The position numbers and the translations under genes are program-made. This document shows positions 12,229 through 24,755 of a stretch of DNA of 64,000 nucleotides, one piece after another. Each line of letters opens with the position of its first letter. The stretch's first letter is position 1. The stretch comes from Cryptomeria japonica (Eukaryota > Streptophyta > Pinopsida > Cupressales > Cupressaceae). Below the pieces are notes generated by a model. The model had not been told where the DNA came from and made no database searches. It saw nothing but the letters and a program-made list of their open reading frames with translations. The stretch spans positions 402,843,889 through 402,907,888 of the forward strand of contig NC_081408.1 of the NCBI RefSeq assembly GCF_030272615.1. The letters run 5' to 3'.

Positions 12229-13115
12229 ACTTGATTCTGGTTATGATTCTCTTTGTTTGTTTCTCTGAGATTGAGTGACAACATGCATTTAGTAAATTTA
12301 TACCATGATGAATTCTTCATTTTCTATGGGAGTTCTAGGTGGTGTTGGTGGTTCAAGTTGAGCTTCGTTATATGTGATACAAAATTGTGGGAATAAAGCA
12401 GGGTTGATTCTTCCTCCATGATTTAGGCGTTGGTTGAATGTCGCTTTCTGAATATAAGCTTTACTTCTTATCAAGCTCGTTTGTTTTGTCTTGGATATAC
12501 AATCGCATGTGACGCAAGAATGCGCGATGTGATGCAAAGAGTTGGTGATTGATATAGAGAAACTTATTCCTTTTTGCAAGTGCCTTAGAACTGGGTTGTA
12601 TCTTCTTCAACTTAGTTTTGTGATGAAGACTTGTTATTCTCAAAATATGAGGAGTGGTCATACACGAATGATCAATGGTTGCCGTTGATGTTGGATTTGA
12701 ATACTTCATTTGAAAACTCAAGCTTACTTTATCAAGTAGAGGTTTAGTTAGATTTGCCTCCATGACAAAGTGTGTCAAATGATATGGATAAAAAGTCTCC
12801 CGATATGGAAACTTGATTTGACAACTTAAGGATTAAACTAGGTATGTTGTTTTGATAGAATCCGTTAGATGGTGGAACTTTGATCAATGTTATGATACTG
12901 CCTAATTTTGTTGGATGAAGTCTTATCTCGAGCTAGTTTAGGATCTGAAAAACTTGCTCTAAGGATGCCTTGTCGATTTTGGAATTGTTTTCTCTGATAA
13001 TTTGATTCGGATTTTGATTGCCGAGTTTGACAAAAGACTAAAAAGGGTACTTAAGACTGTGGATAATTTTTTTCTGAAAGGTCTGATTAGCTTTCTATTT
13101 TTTTGGGTTTTTAAT
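12229..13115 (-). other. Leader next to gag, short broken ORFs
   Basis: Open stretches at 12778-12461, 12579-12298 and 12320-12069 lie in different minus-strand frames. Some may be eroded N-terminal Gag or an upstream leader ORF, but none matches a domain I know. Confidence 0.4.
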
Positions 13116-13480
13116 ATGCGCTAAGACAGAGACTGGATGCGCTAATGGATGTTCTAGATGTGCCACATAAATTTCTCTATGAGCCAAGATGCCTTTCCTA
13201 CGTGCTGACTCAGATTGTTTGAAACTGACTTGGTTGGAAGAGTTACACGCTAATATGCCTTGATTACTTTCTACTGTTTAAGCTGAAAACGCTAAGGTAT
13301 GTCTTTGATGCGCTAATATGGTGTTTAAATGCGGTAGACTGGTGTTGAAAAGCGCCACTGAAAGTTTTTCCAGTGTGATACTAGTTATGCGCTAATGTGA
13401 CTGCTGAAAGAACTATGTTTTAGTTGAGACGCGCTACAGAATGGTTGACACGCGCTAGGAAGTTGCTCCTATGTGCTAAG
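13116..13480. repeat. Dispersed ATGCGCTAA word cluster, gag-proximal
   Basis: About 14 copies of ATGCGCTAA or close variants, all in one orientation, spaced 15-50 bp apart with unrelated DNA between. Four are exact. Many variants are single transitions at the CpG (ATGTGCTAA, ACGCGCTAG). Confidence 0.75.
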
Positions 13481-14594
13481 CTGCCTTGATTTCTTTGCTT
13501 CTGCTATTTTTGAGGATTTTTAACACTTGTGTTTTGGATGGATGATTTTCTGAAAAATAAATTGCAAACACACCATGAAAGAGATAACAAATTTTGCCTA
13601 TGCTAGACAACTAGTGTATATTCTGTGAGGATTTGTTCAAATCCCCAATGTTTTCACTGGATTAGATAACAAGTAATACAGATTAGGCAGACTCTTTATT
13701 CAAGGGTCATTAACAACATCATAGCCCACTAGTCTCGATACTTTGTCAGCGCAAACAACCGTGTCACCCCCTAGAGGGCGCCCATTTTTTTGCCTTTTGT
13801 CAGAAATTAACCCAAAGTGAATTGCTTCATAGTTGAGTAGTTATCTTGGGAGATATATGGTGAGTGATCTTGGGGGCAGATTCTTCCCCACCCTTGCACT
13901 ATGATGTTGAAAATGTTTGGATACTGACTTGGCTCAAAGTTTCTAGTGCTAAGGTTCTTAATCAGGCTTCCGTTTGGTCTTCAGTGATAAACTCCCTTGG
14001 GAGGCTTCCCAACCTTTAAAACAAAGGCTTTACGTATCTTAAAGATACCGGGGGAAAGCTAATCACTAAGCAAAACTATTGAAGGGGACTTTCGTCAGCC
14101 TCCACATTTGATTACAGTGGGTTGGAACACTTGGCGATAAAGATGTTTCCCACTTAGGTCATTCCCCTCTCACCAACCATTAATGGCGCTCTAAGAGCAA
14201 CTCGGGAGGGAAGACCTGCTAAAGGTTTTAAATGCTTGAAGTAAAGAAAGCATAAGAGTGGTTTGACTTTTTGGTCACCCAATTAAGGGGAGAGCATATA
14301 CCTTCCACTTTCAAGACAAGGCAAACAAGATTATTTTTATCCTTCAAGACAATGATTTTCTAACTTCTATTTGGAGATGTTGCTCCAACAAATATGGTGT
14401 TCTTTTTAACTCTTTATAGCAAAATGTGTATTTCCAAAACTCTTAAAAAAAAAAACCTGGTCAACAAAGTAAATCGTGATGTTGGTCAACAAAAGAAAAA
14501 TCGCGAAATCAATCCTTAATGAAAAACTCTTTTGCTTTATACAAAAACAAGAAAAGTGAGATTATTTTTATCCTTTGCAAAGAAATGAAAGTGA
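13481..14594. other. Leader spacer of Tat element
   Basis: No ORF. It separates the two ATGCGCTAA clusters. It contains a run of stem-like phrases around 13970-14250 (for example CCCTTGGGAGGCTTCCC) and a GC-rich spot GAGGGCGCCC near 13775. The second Tat-related element has a spacer of similar role between its own motif clusters. Confidence 0.5.
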
Positions 14595-14925
14595 GTTTGT
14601 AGTTCTTTTTAATCCTTTACAAAATGAAAATGAGGTTTTGTTTTAAGCACCAAAGGATAAATGAAGTTCTTTTTAAGCAACACCAAAAGAAAATGGGATT
14701 CTTTTTAAACTTTGTAAAAATTTCAAAGTTTGTTTGTAGTTCATTTTAATCCTTTGCAAAATGAAAATGAAGTTTTTTTTTAAGCACCAAAGAATAAACG
14801 AGGTTCTTTTTAAGCAATACCAAAAGAAAATGGGATTCTTTTTTAACCTTTGCAAAACTTTTAAAGTTTGTTTGTAGTTCTTTTTAATCATTTGAAAAAT
14901 GAAATGAGTTTGTAGTTCTTTTTAA
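14595..14925. repeat. Tandem repeat, period about 137 bp
   Basis: Copies start at GTTTGTAGTT at 14595, 14732 and 14870 (the last partial). Each contains a AAAATGAAAATGA block, a TTTTAAGCACCAAAG block and an AAAAGAAAATGGGATTC block. It lies in the element leader. Confidence 0.8.
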
Positions 14926-15141
14926 CTAACAGGAAAATGAACTATTTTTAAAACTAACTTGAAAAAGTTAGAAATAAGAATAAAATTAAATGTCTAAAAT
15001 AAAACTCCTCCAATCTGCAAACAAAGATTAGTAACATGCAGCAAAAATAACAGTTAGTGAAAAATTTAAGTTTGAGGTGAGCTTATACAGGCCTAACTTT
15101 TTACTTCTATTACAAATTATGTTTTTGCTTCTACCAGAATC

Positions 15142-15420
15142 ATGCGCTGGACTTTTGCACAGATGCACTACAAAAAGTTACAAATGTGCTACAAAATGAC
15201 TCCTATGCGCTATACTGATTGCCGAATACACTACGCTATTTTTCCAATGCACATAATAAAAATCAGAATGTTATGCGCTAACATAAAGTATATATGTGCT
15301 AAGGGATGGGTCTTATGCAGTAAACAGTGTACCGGAAGCGCTAACAAAAAGTTCCGACGCGCTAATGAAAGGTTCCAATGCGCTAATACAACTTTTCCGC
15401 GTGCTTGCAATCTTGCTCCT
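15142..15420. repeat. Dispersed ATGCGCTAA word cluster, PBS-proximal
   Basis: About 13 copies of ATGCGCTAA or variants (ATGTGCTAC, ATGCACTAC, ACGCGCTAA), spaced about 20 bp, same orientation as the cluster at 13116-13480. Two are exact. Confidence 0.75.
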
Positions 15421-15449
15421 ACGTAAAAAATGATGTGATTAATGGGGTT

Positions 15450-15469
15450 GAGCCCCACGGTGGGCGCGA
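15450..15469 (-). promoter_or_regulatory. Primer-binding site, tRNA-Lys
   Basis: On the minus strand, four bases after the LTR end, the sequence contains CGCCCACCGTGGGGCTC. This is complementary to the 3' end of plant tRNA-Lys (from family knowledge), with one mismatch in the leading TGG. It primes minus-strand cDNA synthesis. Confidence 0.8.
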
Positions 15470-15473
15470 GAAA

Positions 15474-16886
15474 TGCGTGTAGGAAATGTGGGCGATAAAA
15501 ACATAAAAGTCAAATTTCAAAGTGTCCACATACCAATGGGACTCTTGGTGCAAGTTATAGGAGCTATATTGAATAACTCAATTTCCCAAGGGGTGTTCCA
15601 TTGTTCTCTACCTCATAGGATCCTTGAAGTCAATGTCTTTGCTCTCAGATCATTGAGCAAAGTGACTTAGGAATGACAACTCCAAGAACGAGTGATGTTT
15701 GCTTATAAGTATGAATGCATTCCTACAACATGTATAATATCGAAACTAGAATGGTTTAAACTAGTATGAATATGATGCTATGATAAAGATTAGTAATCCT
15801 ATCCTAACAAGATATGCTAGTCTAACATGGATATGCTATGATATCAAAAATGCTTGTAAATGTTTAATGTGTTTTAACAAAGAGAGGCTTGATGCTTAGT
15901 AAAATGACTATAAATTAGATGCATGAAACTTGGATATATGAAAATGAGAGAATGCGAGCTCTATTTATAGGAAAAATAGGGCAATGGATGGTCAAGATTG
16001 GATAATTTTAACAAGGGCCAGGATTGAAAGTTATCAATCCATGTTTACAATTCTCACCAATGAAATGGTGACAATTGTCAACAAGAGGTTGATTGAGAGG
16101 AGATGAAAGAAGCATTAAATGCTTGAGAAGACATGAAGGTTACCTTAGGAGGTAAGGGTTAAGGTTAGGTTAGGGTTATCCATTGGATAAAGCTTTTACC
16201 CAAGGGATAAACTCTTTTGCAAGGGGTAAAGGGATAACCAAGGTTAAAGCCATGAATGCTTGACAAGACCCTTGGGTTAGATGAGGGTTGAGTTAGAGAG
16301 AAAGTCTCCAATCATGCAAGAAGGTTGAGTTAACCATTAATGGTTCTGTAAGAGCTTTTAATGGTTTGGAAGACTTTGAGGGTTAACTTGTTGAGGACAT
16401 AAAGCCTTTAATGGTTTTCAAGGACTTTGAAGGCTTTGAGAAGTGACTTCTCTTTGCTTAGGATTGTGACAATATTTAGGAGATGAATTAGGCTAAATTA
16501 GAATTGATTAGAAGAATCTAGAAGGGGGTTAAGGAGGCAAGTGAGAGATGTAGGAAAATGCAAGTGGATGGAGGAGAATTTTAATTAAAATAAATTACTT
16601 TATTTCAACAAAAATAGAAGCAACTTGCATAAATACAAGTGGGGGATTTAAATAAATAAATTAGATTTATTTACTTGCAAGGATCAATTTAATTAAATGT
16701 AAATGTTTTTAAATGGGAAGAAAGGGGAATTAATTAAATAAAGTGATTTATTTAATTAAAGGTTAGAAAAGGCTTAGGTTAACTTAATTAAATAAATTGA
16801 ATAACTTATTTAATCAAATAGAGGAATGAGGTTAAAATGAATATTAAATTTTCAATTATGAAAGTCGTCAGATTTATACGTCTACA
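15474..16886 (-). repeat. 5' LTR (type B) of Tat element
   Basis: On the minus strand it runs from TGTAGACG (16886) to ACGCA (15474), directly upstream of the primer site. It has TTTAATTAAA-type AT boxes in U3 (about 16565-16830) and a TATA box at 15961-15969. No second copy is in the window. Confidence 0.75.
15961..15969 (-). promoter_or_regulatory. TATA box of the 5' LTR
   Basis: TATAAATAG on the minus strand, about 490 bp before the LTR end; a good plant TATA match inside an LTR promoter. Confidence 0.6.
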
Positions 16887-17339
16887 ATCAGATATGAGAC
16901 AGAGAGGTGGAGAGGGAGGGAGAGAACTAGAGAGGGATTTGATTCATGATTTGATCTAAGTATTTTGCTAATGATATTTACAATCCAATTCTATTTGTTT
17001 ACAAGATTCATTTATTATTTTATATATCCAACTGTCTAGTGTTTGATCCTTTTATTTCATTAGCTACAAGTTATCAACCTCACTCTTGGATACCAAAATT
17101 TTAATATTTGTATAAGTACTAGGTATAAATGTTGTTTGAGCTATTAAAATGTTTACAATTTTTTTCAATCAAGTTGTAGTTGTTCTTTTGAGTTATTTTC
17201 AATTTTTTCATCTTTAAAAATTCTCAACTTAAAATATTCAATGGTGGTGTCTAGATAAGCTACCTCTTCTTCCCTTTTTTATTTACCCTAATTAACTTAG
17301 GACACTTGGTAATCTTCAGGGGTCATTTATTTACGCTCT

Positions 17340-18058
17340 TTCTCTCCCTTAAGCTCTGACCTATATATTTTCCTACCTCTCTCCTTCTCCCTCTCTACCT
17401 CTCTCTATATCACTCTCTCCTCTCTCCCCAAGCTCTTATTATCATTTTCTCTCTATCTCTATTTCACTCTCTTTATCTCTCTTCCTATCACTCCCCCTCT
17501 ACCCCTCTCTCCCCCATCTCTCTATCTCACTCTCTCCTCTCTCCCCAAGATTTAAACCTATGTTTCTCACCCTTATTTATATCTTCCGTCTCTTCTTTAA
17601 ATACATAACACATTCTCTCCTCTTTATCTCACCTCTCTCTCCCCCTCCACAAATCTCTCTCTTTCTCCTTCCCTCTCTCTACTTATCTACATCTCTTCTC
17701 TTTGTCTCCCTACATATATCCTCCCTTCCTCCCTATCTCTACTTCTCTATATACCTCTCCCTCTCTCTCCCTTCCTCTTTTTCCCACCCTCCCATGCCCT
17801 GTCTCTACTTTCCTATCTCCCCTCTCCCTCTATCCACATACCTCTACCTCCCTCCCTCCCTACCTCTATTCATCTACATAAATATTTTTATGTACCTCTC
17901 TCTTTATCAATACCTCCTTTCCTCCTTCCATGTCTATTTTTTTTTATCTCATACTCTTTATCTCCCCTCTCTTGCTCTCTACTTACCTCTCTACTTTTAA
18001 CTCCCCTAACTCTCTACCTCCTTTCCTTCATACTATTATTTCAGTCTCTCTCTCTCTC
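17340..18058. repeat. Pyrimidine-rich arm of a large inverted repeat
   Basis: About 700 bp of CT-rich DNA. Segments such as 17538-17573 and 17455-17485 are the reverse complement of 18727-18770 and 18825-18855, so it pairs with the purine-rich block that follows. Long open frames here (Leu/Ser/Pro-rich) are a composition artefact. Confidence 0.7.
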
Positions 18059-18059
18059 T

Positions 18060-18870
18060 CTTCAATAAGTTGATAGGGGGGAAATAGATAGGTATAAATC
18101 TTGGGGAAGACAAAGAGAGGTATAAATATTGGGGAAGACAAAGAGAGAGATAAATAGAAAAAAGAGAGTGAAGGAGAGAGGGAGGGAGTGAGAGAGGGAT
18201 ATTTATGTAGACAAATAGAGGTAGGGAGGATGCCTGATATAGAGGTATGTAGAGAGAGGTAGAGGGGAGATAGAGGTTAGTAAAGAGGGAAAGGTTGAGA
18301 GTGAGATAAGTAGAGAGGAAGCATGTGAGGGTGATAGAGAGAGAGGGGGGGTATGTAGAGAAGTAAATGAAGGGAGTGAGGGGAGTTAAGTAGGAAGAGG
18401 GAGATAGGAGATATAGAAATAGAGGGAAAGAGTGAGATAAGTGGGGAGGGGGAGAGAGAAGTGAGATAGAGAGCAGAGAATGTGTGTGAGATAGGTAGAG
18501 AAGATAGGGTGGATACAAAGTAGAAGGGTGAGAGACATCGGTTTAGAGACTGCGGAGAGAGGAGATAATGATATAAAAATATGGGGGAGGGTGATAGGAA
18601 GAGACATATGTCTAGAGATAAATAGAGGGAAAGAAAAAGATAAGTGGGGAGGGGGAGAGAGAAGTGAGATAGAGACTAGAGAATGTGTGTGAGACAGGTA
18701 GAGTAGAGGAGAGAGATACAAAGTAGAAGGGTGAGAGACATAGGTTTAGAGATTGGGGAGAGAGGGGAGAATGATATAGAAAGGTAGGGGAGGGTTATAG
18801 AAAGAGACATAGGTCTAGAGATCGAGGGAGACAAAGAGAGTGAAATAGAGATATAGATTATATAGAAACT
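18060..18870. repeat. Purine-rich arm of a large inverted repeat
   Basis: GA-rich block with internal repeats of GGGTGAGAGACATNGGTTTAG (18525-18545, 18728-18748). It is the imperfect inverse of 17340-18058. Confidence 0.7.
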
Positions 18871-20066
18871 ACATAGTCAACCTTGAGCTTGCATTTGTGA
18901 AATGATACATCTTCTTACAAAGCATCCTGATTTTTTTTTGAGAGGTGTACTTGTGCCAAGTTTCTTTGTTATGACCATCTTCAAAGCAAATAAAAGTTTA
19001 TCCACTATTACTTTTAGGTTTCCTAACTTATCTTTTCTAGCTTGACTCCCAAACGCCATAGTTGCACAAACAATAAGCAACTTGTACCAAAAATCCCTAT
19101 TGCCTCTGATGATTTTGTGGATTTGATTTTTGACATTATTAGGATTGTTATAGCAAAAGAAGCTTCCTCCAAAAATAAAAAATACACAACTTAGGAACCA
19201 ATTAACCTTTTTATATTGAAGTTGTTGGGGTACTGCCTAGAAGAAACAACATACTTTGATCGATTTCTACATCAAATTGGAGGATGTTGACTGCAACTTC
19301 AAAATCCAATCTGTGTTTGATTTCCATGTTGTGTTTGAATTTCCTTCCTCACCCTTGAATATGTTGGCTTTGAATTTCCTTCCTCACCCTTGAAGATGAT
19401 GTCTGAAAACCACCAACCCCTAGTTTGACAATGAACAAGTGAAGACAAATATGTATCGATGCAATACCAGGAAAGTCCATGTTTGAAATTCGAGTGGTTT
19501 GTCTCCCGATGTTTCACACAAGAAACACGACGTTTATCTCAATGGTAACAATACACGGTGTGTTTCTCACACGTCTCACCAATTAATTCCAGTCAATTTT
19601 TTTTTATTCATCTATTCATTTCAGTAGTAGTAAAGGTAGAAGAAGCAATTGCTAATTTGTATATTTGTATGTATGTGATAAGAAATGTAGAGATAATAAG
19701 AACAAAGTTTGTCATGATGCATTTGTGATTGGTTTTCTATGGGGGATGATTCACAGGTAGGACTTTCACAAAGACATCAACATACAATGACAATAGAGAT
19801 TGTAATCCATCCCTTTAAGTGCTCTTATATTCACTCTTTAGACCCCATGACATGAACATCGCTCCAATGCTTGAATCAACATTATTAAAACAAGTGAAGA
19901 AAAAATTGCAATAACCTAAATAAAGTAGATTCACATTACTTTCATTTCCAATTGGTCTCGAGTCATCAAGTTACAGACACCATGTTTATTGCCATAGTAG
20001 TTGCTGTTTTTATCACCATAGTAAAGTCACCATTTTATCGCCATAGGAAGCAAAGGAAAACTCATT
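18871..20066. other. Unique-looking spacer with short duplications
   Basis: 18877-19330 is moderately complex DNA with short minus-strand open frames that I do not recognise. TTTGAATTTCCTTCCTCACC occurs twice, 35 bp apart (19334, 19369). Partial units of the following 116 bp array start near 19970. Confidence 0.5.
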
Positions 20067-20414
20067 GTGTTTATCACCACAGTAAAGATAGAGATAAGAG
20101 AGTTATCGTTGTTTCGTGGGTCGATAGACTGCGTTGACCAAGATTCCTAAGAAATGATGATAAGAGATGCAAACAACACAAAGTGTTTATCGCCACAATG
20201 AAGATGGAGAAGAACGAGTTATCGCTATTTCATGGGTCAACCGATCACGTTGACCAAGATTCCTGCGAAATGGTGACAAGAGACGCAGACAACACAAAGT
20301 GTTTATCGCTATAGTGAAGATGGAGAATAGAGAGTTATCATTGTTTTGTAGGTTAACAAATTGTGTTGACCAAGGTTGTTGCGAAATGGCAACGAGAGAT
20401 GCAAACAACACAAA
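20067..20414. repeat. Three-copy 116 bp tandem repeat
   Basis: Units start GTGTTTATC at 20067, 20183 and 20299, exactly 116 bp apart. Each holds GAGTTATCG, a GTTGACCAAG block and a final ACAACACAAA. Short partial units with GTGTTTATC continue on both sides (19970-20060, 20505-20665). Confidence 0.9.
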
Positions 20415-21329
20415 GTACTTGACACCATAGTAAAAAACTGCAATATCTTCCTTGATACTTTACTTTCATTTCCAATTGCTATCAAGTCATTAGGATACAA
20501 GCACCGTGTTTATGGCCACTGTAAAGACACCATGTTTATCTTCACACTAAAGACATCGTGTTTATCTCCACAATAAAGACTCTCTGTTTATCGTCACTTT
20601 AAAGATGTCGTGTTTATCAACAAAGGAAACAAAGGAGATAAGACGATGTGTTTATCGCCACAGTGAGCTCAACTTTTGAAATATAGTAAAATGGGACTTT
20701 TGCATAAGATTGGAAAATAATAACTATTTGGGTGAATTAATGAAATGAACAATAGAAGTTTAGCATCAAGGATATTGTTTTGAATTATAGACACAAGTGA
20801 TGGCGTGGATTCTTGAAAAGTCTTATTTTGGCAAAATATTTTTGCATGCTATTTGAGTGCCAATTTTTTTGTAGAATATTCTTATTGTGTATTTATGCGG
20901 GCCATTTATTATTAGGTCAATCCAAAGAAAAAATAACAATAAATTATGTGATACTTGATGGATTTGAGTGAATCAAGAACCAAAATAAAGTTGATACACA
21001 TTAATTCCATTTCCAATTGGTATCAAAGTCATTAGGATATAGACACCATGTTTATAAATATGAAGTTTCTAGTTGAATTACACAATGTATTTTTAAAAAT
21101 ATATAAAACTTAGATATTATCAATCTTTCTCCATCATTGTATATGAGTCAAGCAAGAAGGAATAATTTATATCATCCCCTTCTTCTAAAAGAACTCCTTC
21201 CTATCCTCCTAGTAGATCGCCACCGAAGACACCTACTTTTATAACTACAATCATCTCAAAGGCTCAAAAGGATTAATAGACTAAGGATTAAAAATAACAT
21301 GACATACACTTTGGTTTAAAACACAATGT

Positions 21330-21482
21330 GGAATACACTTTTAATTAAACCACAATGCGGAATAAAATTTTGCATACAACACAATGTGGAGTACACTTTT
21401 GGGTAAAACACAACGTGGAATACACTTTTGCATAAAACACAATGTGGAATACACTTTTGTGTGAAACACAATATGTAAAATA
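21330..21482. repeat. AAAACACAATGTGGAATACAC tandem array
   Basis: Around five copies of a roughly 30 bp unit (AACACAATGTGGAATACACT plus TTTGNNTAAA). The same unit recurs near 22145, 24565-24755, 25065 and 25445-25505. Confidence 0.8.
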
Positions 21483-21498
21483 TATCTCAAATGATTAG

Positions 21499-21590
21499 TT
21501 TGATATCACAACCTTCCTCTTCAAGTAATAGAGGTATGTGCACCCCAACAAAAGTGTACTCCTTATTTTATGGCATTTTAGGATTGTGAT
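21499..21590. repeat. TATCACAACCTT unit, short inverted ends
   Basis: It begins ATATCACAACCTTCCTCTT, includes TATGTGCACCCCAACAAAAG, and ends near AGGATTGTGATAG, the approximate inverse of its start. Related copies lie near 22191, 22280, 24325, 25118 and 25515, and in inverse orientation at 33236-33300, 33605-33670 and 33890-33950. Confidence 0.65.
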
Positions 21591-21681
21591 AGGGTTCCAT
21601 TATAAATAATAATAGAGGGAGAGTGAAGAAGAGAGAGGGAGGGATGCAAGGATAAATATGTGGGTAAGGAGGAAAGACAAG

Positions 21682-22004
<323 letters not shown>

Positions 22005-24564
22005 TGGAGAAACTTAGATAGGGGGAGAGAGGGTGTGATGGAAAGCTGATGATGTAGACAATAAGGAGAGAAAAAGAATTAGTTGAGAAGGGAGAGAGAG
22101 AGATGGGGGTAAGGAGGGAGAGGTAGATAGAAAAATATATACTTTTGTGTAAAACACAATGTGTAAAATATATCTCAAATGATTCGTTTGATATCACAAC
22201 CTTCCTCTTTGGGTAATAGAGGTATGTTCACCCCAACAAAAGTGTATTCCTTATTTTATTTTGTTGTATGATTGTGCACTCATTGATATCACAACCTTCC
22301 TCTTCGAGTAATAGATGTATGTTCACCCCAACAAAAGTGTATTCCTTATTTTATTTTGTTGTATGATTGTGCACTCATTGATATCGCAACCTTCCTCTTC
22401 CGATAATAATGGATTGAAGAAGAGAGAAGGGGGAGGCTACCCAAGACAGAAGATGACTCAATATGTGTAAAGAAGTAAGATATTCAAAAGGATCTTCTAC
22501 TTTTCAAGAAAGGTTAATCACTCACATTTAACCATTTGAGTTATTTTTTGGTTTATTCATCTTTAGAAATTCTCAACTTCAAAATTTCAATAATAGAGTA
22601 GATACACCACCTCTTCTTCACTTTTTTTTGTTTACCTAAATTGACTTAGGTCATTTGGTAATCTTGAGGGGTCATTTCTTTGACATCTTAATGTACAATA
22701 AGAGTTGTTGTTTCAATTAGAATCTTTTCCCTATTTTTATTTTTCCTCATGGTTAATAGAATTCTAGGCTTCTAAGGTTTTTCTTTATTTATCATTTATG
22801 TTTCTATAGGGCTGTCAAAGGATTTCATTGTAAATATGAAGTTGAAAAGTTGAACTACACATTGCATTTGTCAACCTGTACAAGCTTATTTCATGGTTCT
22901 TAAGATGTGTTTTTCTCACCTGATATTATATCAAATAAATTGTTGGATATCACAACCTTCCAATTTAGGATATAGAGGCATTTGTACTTGAACTAAGTGT
23001 ATATTTCTCATTTTATGTTGATTTGTTTTTTTAAATTATCAAGAAGTAAAAAATGGAGTTAAAAATACCATATGAAGTTTTCTAACAAACAATGGGGACA
23101 CTAACAAAAGAAACTATAGATCAAAACCTTAACATGCTCAAAACATGAAAAAAATACATAGTTTGAAAGATAAAACAGAGCTTAACATTATTGTGGTATT
23201 TTTATAACTCCACATTGAAATATGTGCAAACTTGATGCATATGTTCACACTTGATATTGTGTTATTTTTTTAAAAATATATGAAAAAAATGTTCAAATGC
23301 TCATTTAAATGTTGGTCCAACCCTTGGGTTTGGATGTCCAAACAAAAACAAACCCTAAGGGTTGGAAATTCTCAAAGAATATAATAATTTGAGCATGTTA
23401 TATGTGTGCTTTTGTTATGTCTTGTCAACTACCAATCCATAAGATACCTATCTAACAAGGTGACTATCAACAATATTATGAATATCAACGATAGTATATG
23501 AATATCTATGTATTATTGAAACATGCACTCCTTAGGGAAAAATACATACAAGTTGCTATTGGGATACTCAATTAATAACAACTATTCAATTTTAACCACA
23601 TCAATGAGAGAGAATAGTTGTAGGTGGAGATGAAGGAGCCTTTGTTAATATAAGAATAGGTACAAAATACTCTAGATAGGTTGTGGTGAAGGTAGATTAA
23701 TATTAGGCTTGAAACAACTTGGAGGTTGGAAGAACTATAATTTTAATGTGGACAATAGATAAGGGGTATGTATTAGGTATAAATTTTTGTTGGAGCTATC
23801 TAATTGTTTACAAATATTTTCAATTGTTATAGTTGTTCTTTGAGTTATTTTTCAATTTCTTCATCTTTAGAAATTCTCAACTTCAAATTTCCACTAGTGG
23901 TGTCTAGATAGGCTACCTATTCTTTCCTTTTTTGTTTAACCAAACTGACTTAGGAAACTTGGTAATCTTAAAGAGAGAGACCAATATAGAGGTATGTAGA
24001 GAGAGGGAGACAAAGAGAGTGAAATAGAGATATAGAGAGAATGATAATAGTAGCTTAACTATGATTATTGAAATTTGACAAAGTGTGAGAAACTATGATA
24101 TCTAGAGCTTCATGAGAAAGGAGACAATGAGATAGAGAGAGGTAGAGAGAAATTATAAGATCTATAACTTAGTGATTACTGAAATTTGACTAAGTGTGAG
24201 GAATTATAGTGCTATATTGTTCGTACTCATACACTACATCCTTTTTCTTGAATAAAAAATTGATTCATAATTTGATCTAAGTGAGAAAATTTATGATGAT
24301 ATTTACAAACCAATTCTATTTGTTCACAACCTTTCCCTTTAAGTAATAGAGGTATGTTCACCCAACAAAAAAGTTTGTTCCTAATTTTAGTGCATATTTC
24401 CTCATACATTATTTAAGATATCTATAATAATCATGCAATGTAGTGTTGATTCGATTATGTTGCTCCATTGATTTTTAATATTGTTTCTCAAAAATCATCT
24501 TTCCATTTTGACTTGAAGGATGCCCATGTCCTATTACAAAACTCCAATCTTTGCACAAGTAGGG

Positions 24565-24755
24565 AGGATATGTAATACACTTTTGTGTAAAACATAATGT
24601 ATAATACACTTTTGTGTAAAAATAATGTGTAATACATTTTTGTGTAAAAATAATGTGTAATACACTTTTGTGTAAAACATAAAGTGTAATACACTTTTTT
24701 GTGTAAAACGTACTATGTATTACACTTTTGTGTAAAACATAATGTATAATACACT
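24565..24755. repeat. TTTTGTGTAAAACATAATGTGTAATACAC array
   Basis: About seven copies of a 26-32 bp unit with ACTTTTGTGTAAAA and TAATGTGTAATAC; same family as 21330-21482. Confidence 0.8.

Larger units (their letters stand above)
1..16886 (-). mobile_element. Degenerate Tat-lineage Ty3/gypsy retrotransposon, left end cut by window
   Basis: Read on the minus strand the order is LTR, tRNA-Lys primer site, about 3.2 kb leader, Gag, protease, G-patch, RT, RNase H, second RNase H, integrase, then an antisense PMD ORF and an LTR. Two RNase H domains and an antisense additional ORF are known traits of the Tat lineage. All ORFs are broken. The two LTR sequences do not match each other, so this may be a recombinant or two abutting elements. 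The 3-prime target-site repeat lies outside the window; the five bases after the 5-prime LTR are ATCAG (16887-16891). Confidence 0.8.

Noticed and set aside
13765-13800. Possible second primer-binding site (GAGGGCGCCCA)
   Set aside because: It resembles a TGGGCGCCC start but does not extend to a tRNA 3' end I recognise, and the tRNA-Lys site at 15450-15469 next to an LTR explains the element.
15447-15470. A tRNA gene fragment (tRNA-Lys 3' end)
   Set aside because: Only the 3' end is present and it sits four bases from an LTR edge; it is a primer-binding site. No acceptor 5' half or anticodon arm.
17560-18721. Leu/Ser/Tyr-rich ORFs in CT/GA-rich DNA
   Set aside because: Composition artefact of pyrimidine- and purine-rich inverted arms; no domain.
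18877-19080. 67-residue minus-strand ORF near the GA block
   Set aside because: No domain and stops on both sides; could be a transposase scrap, but I cannot support that.
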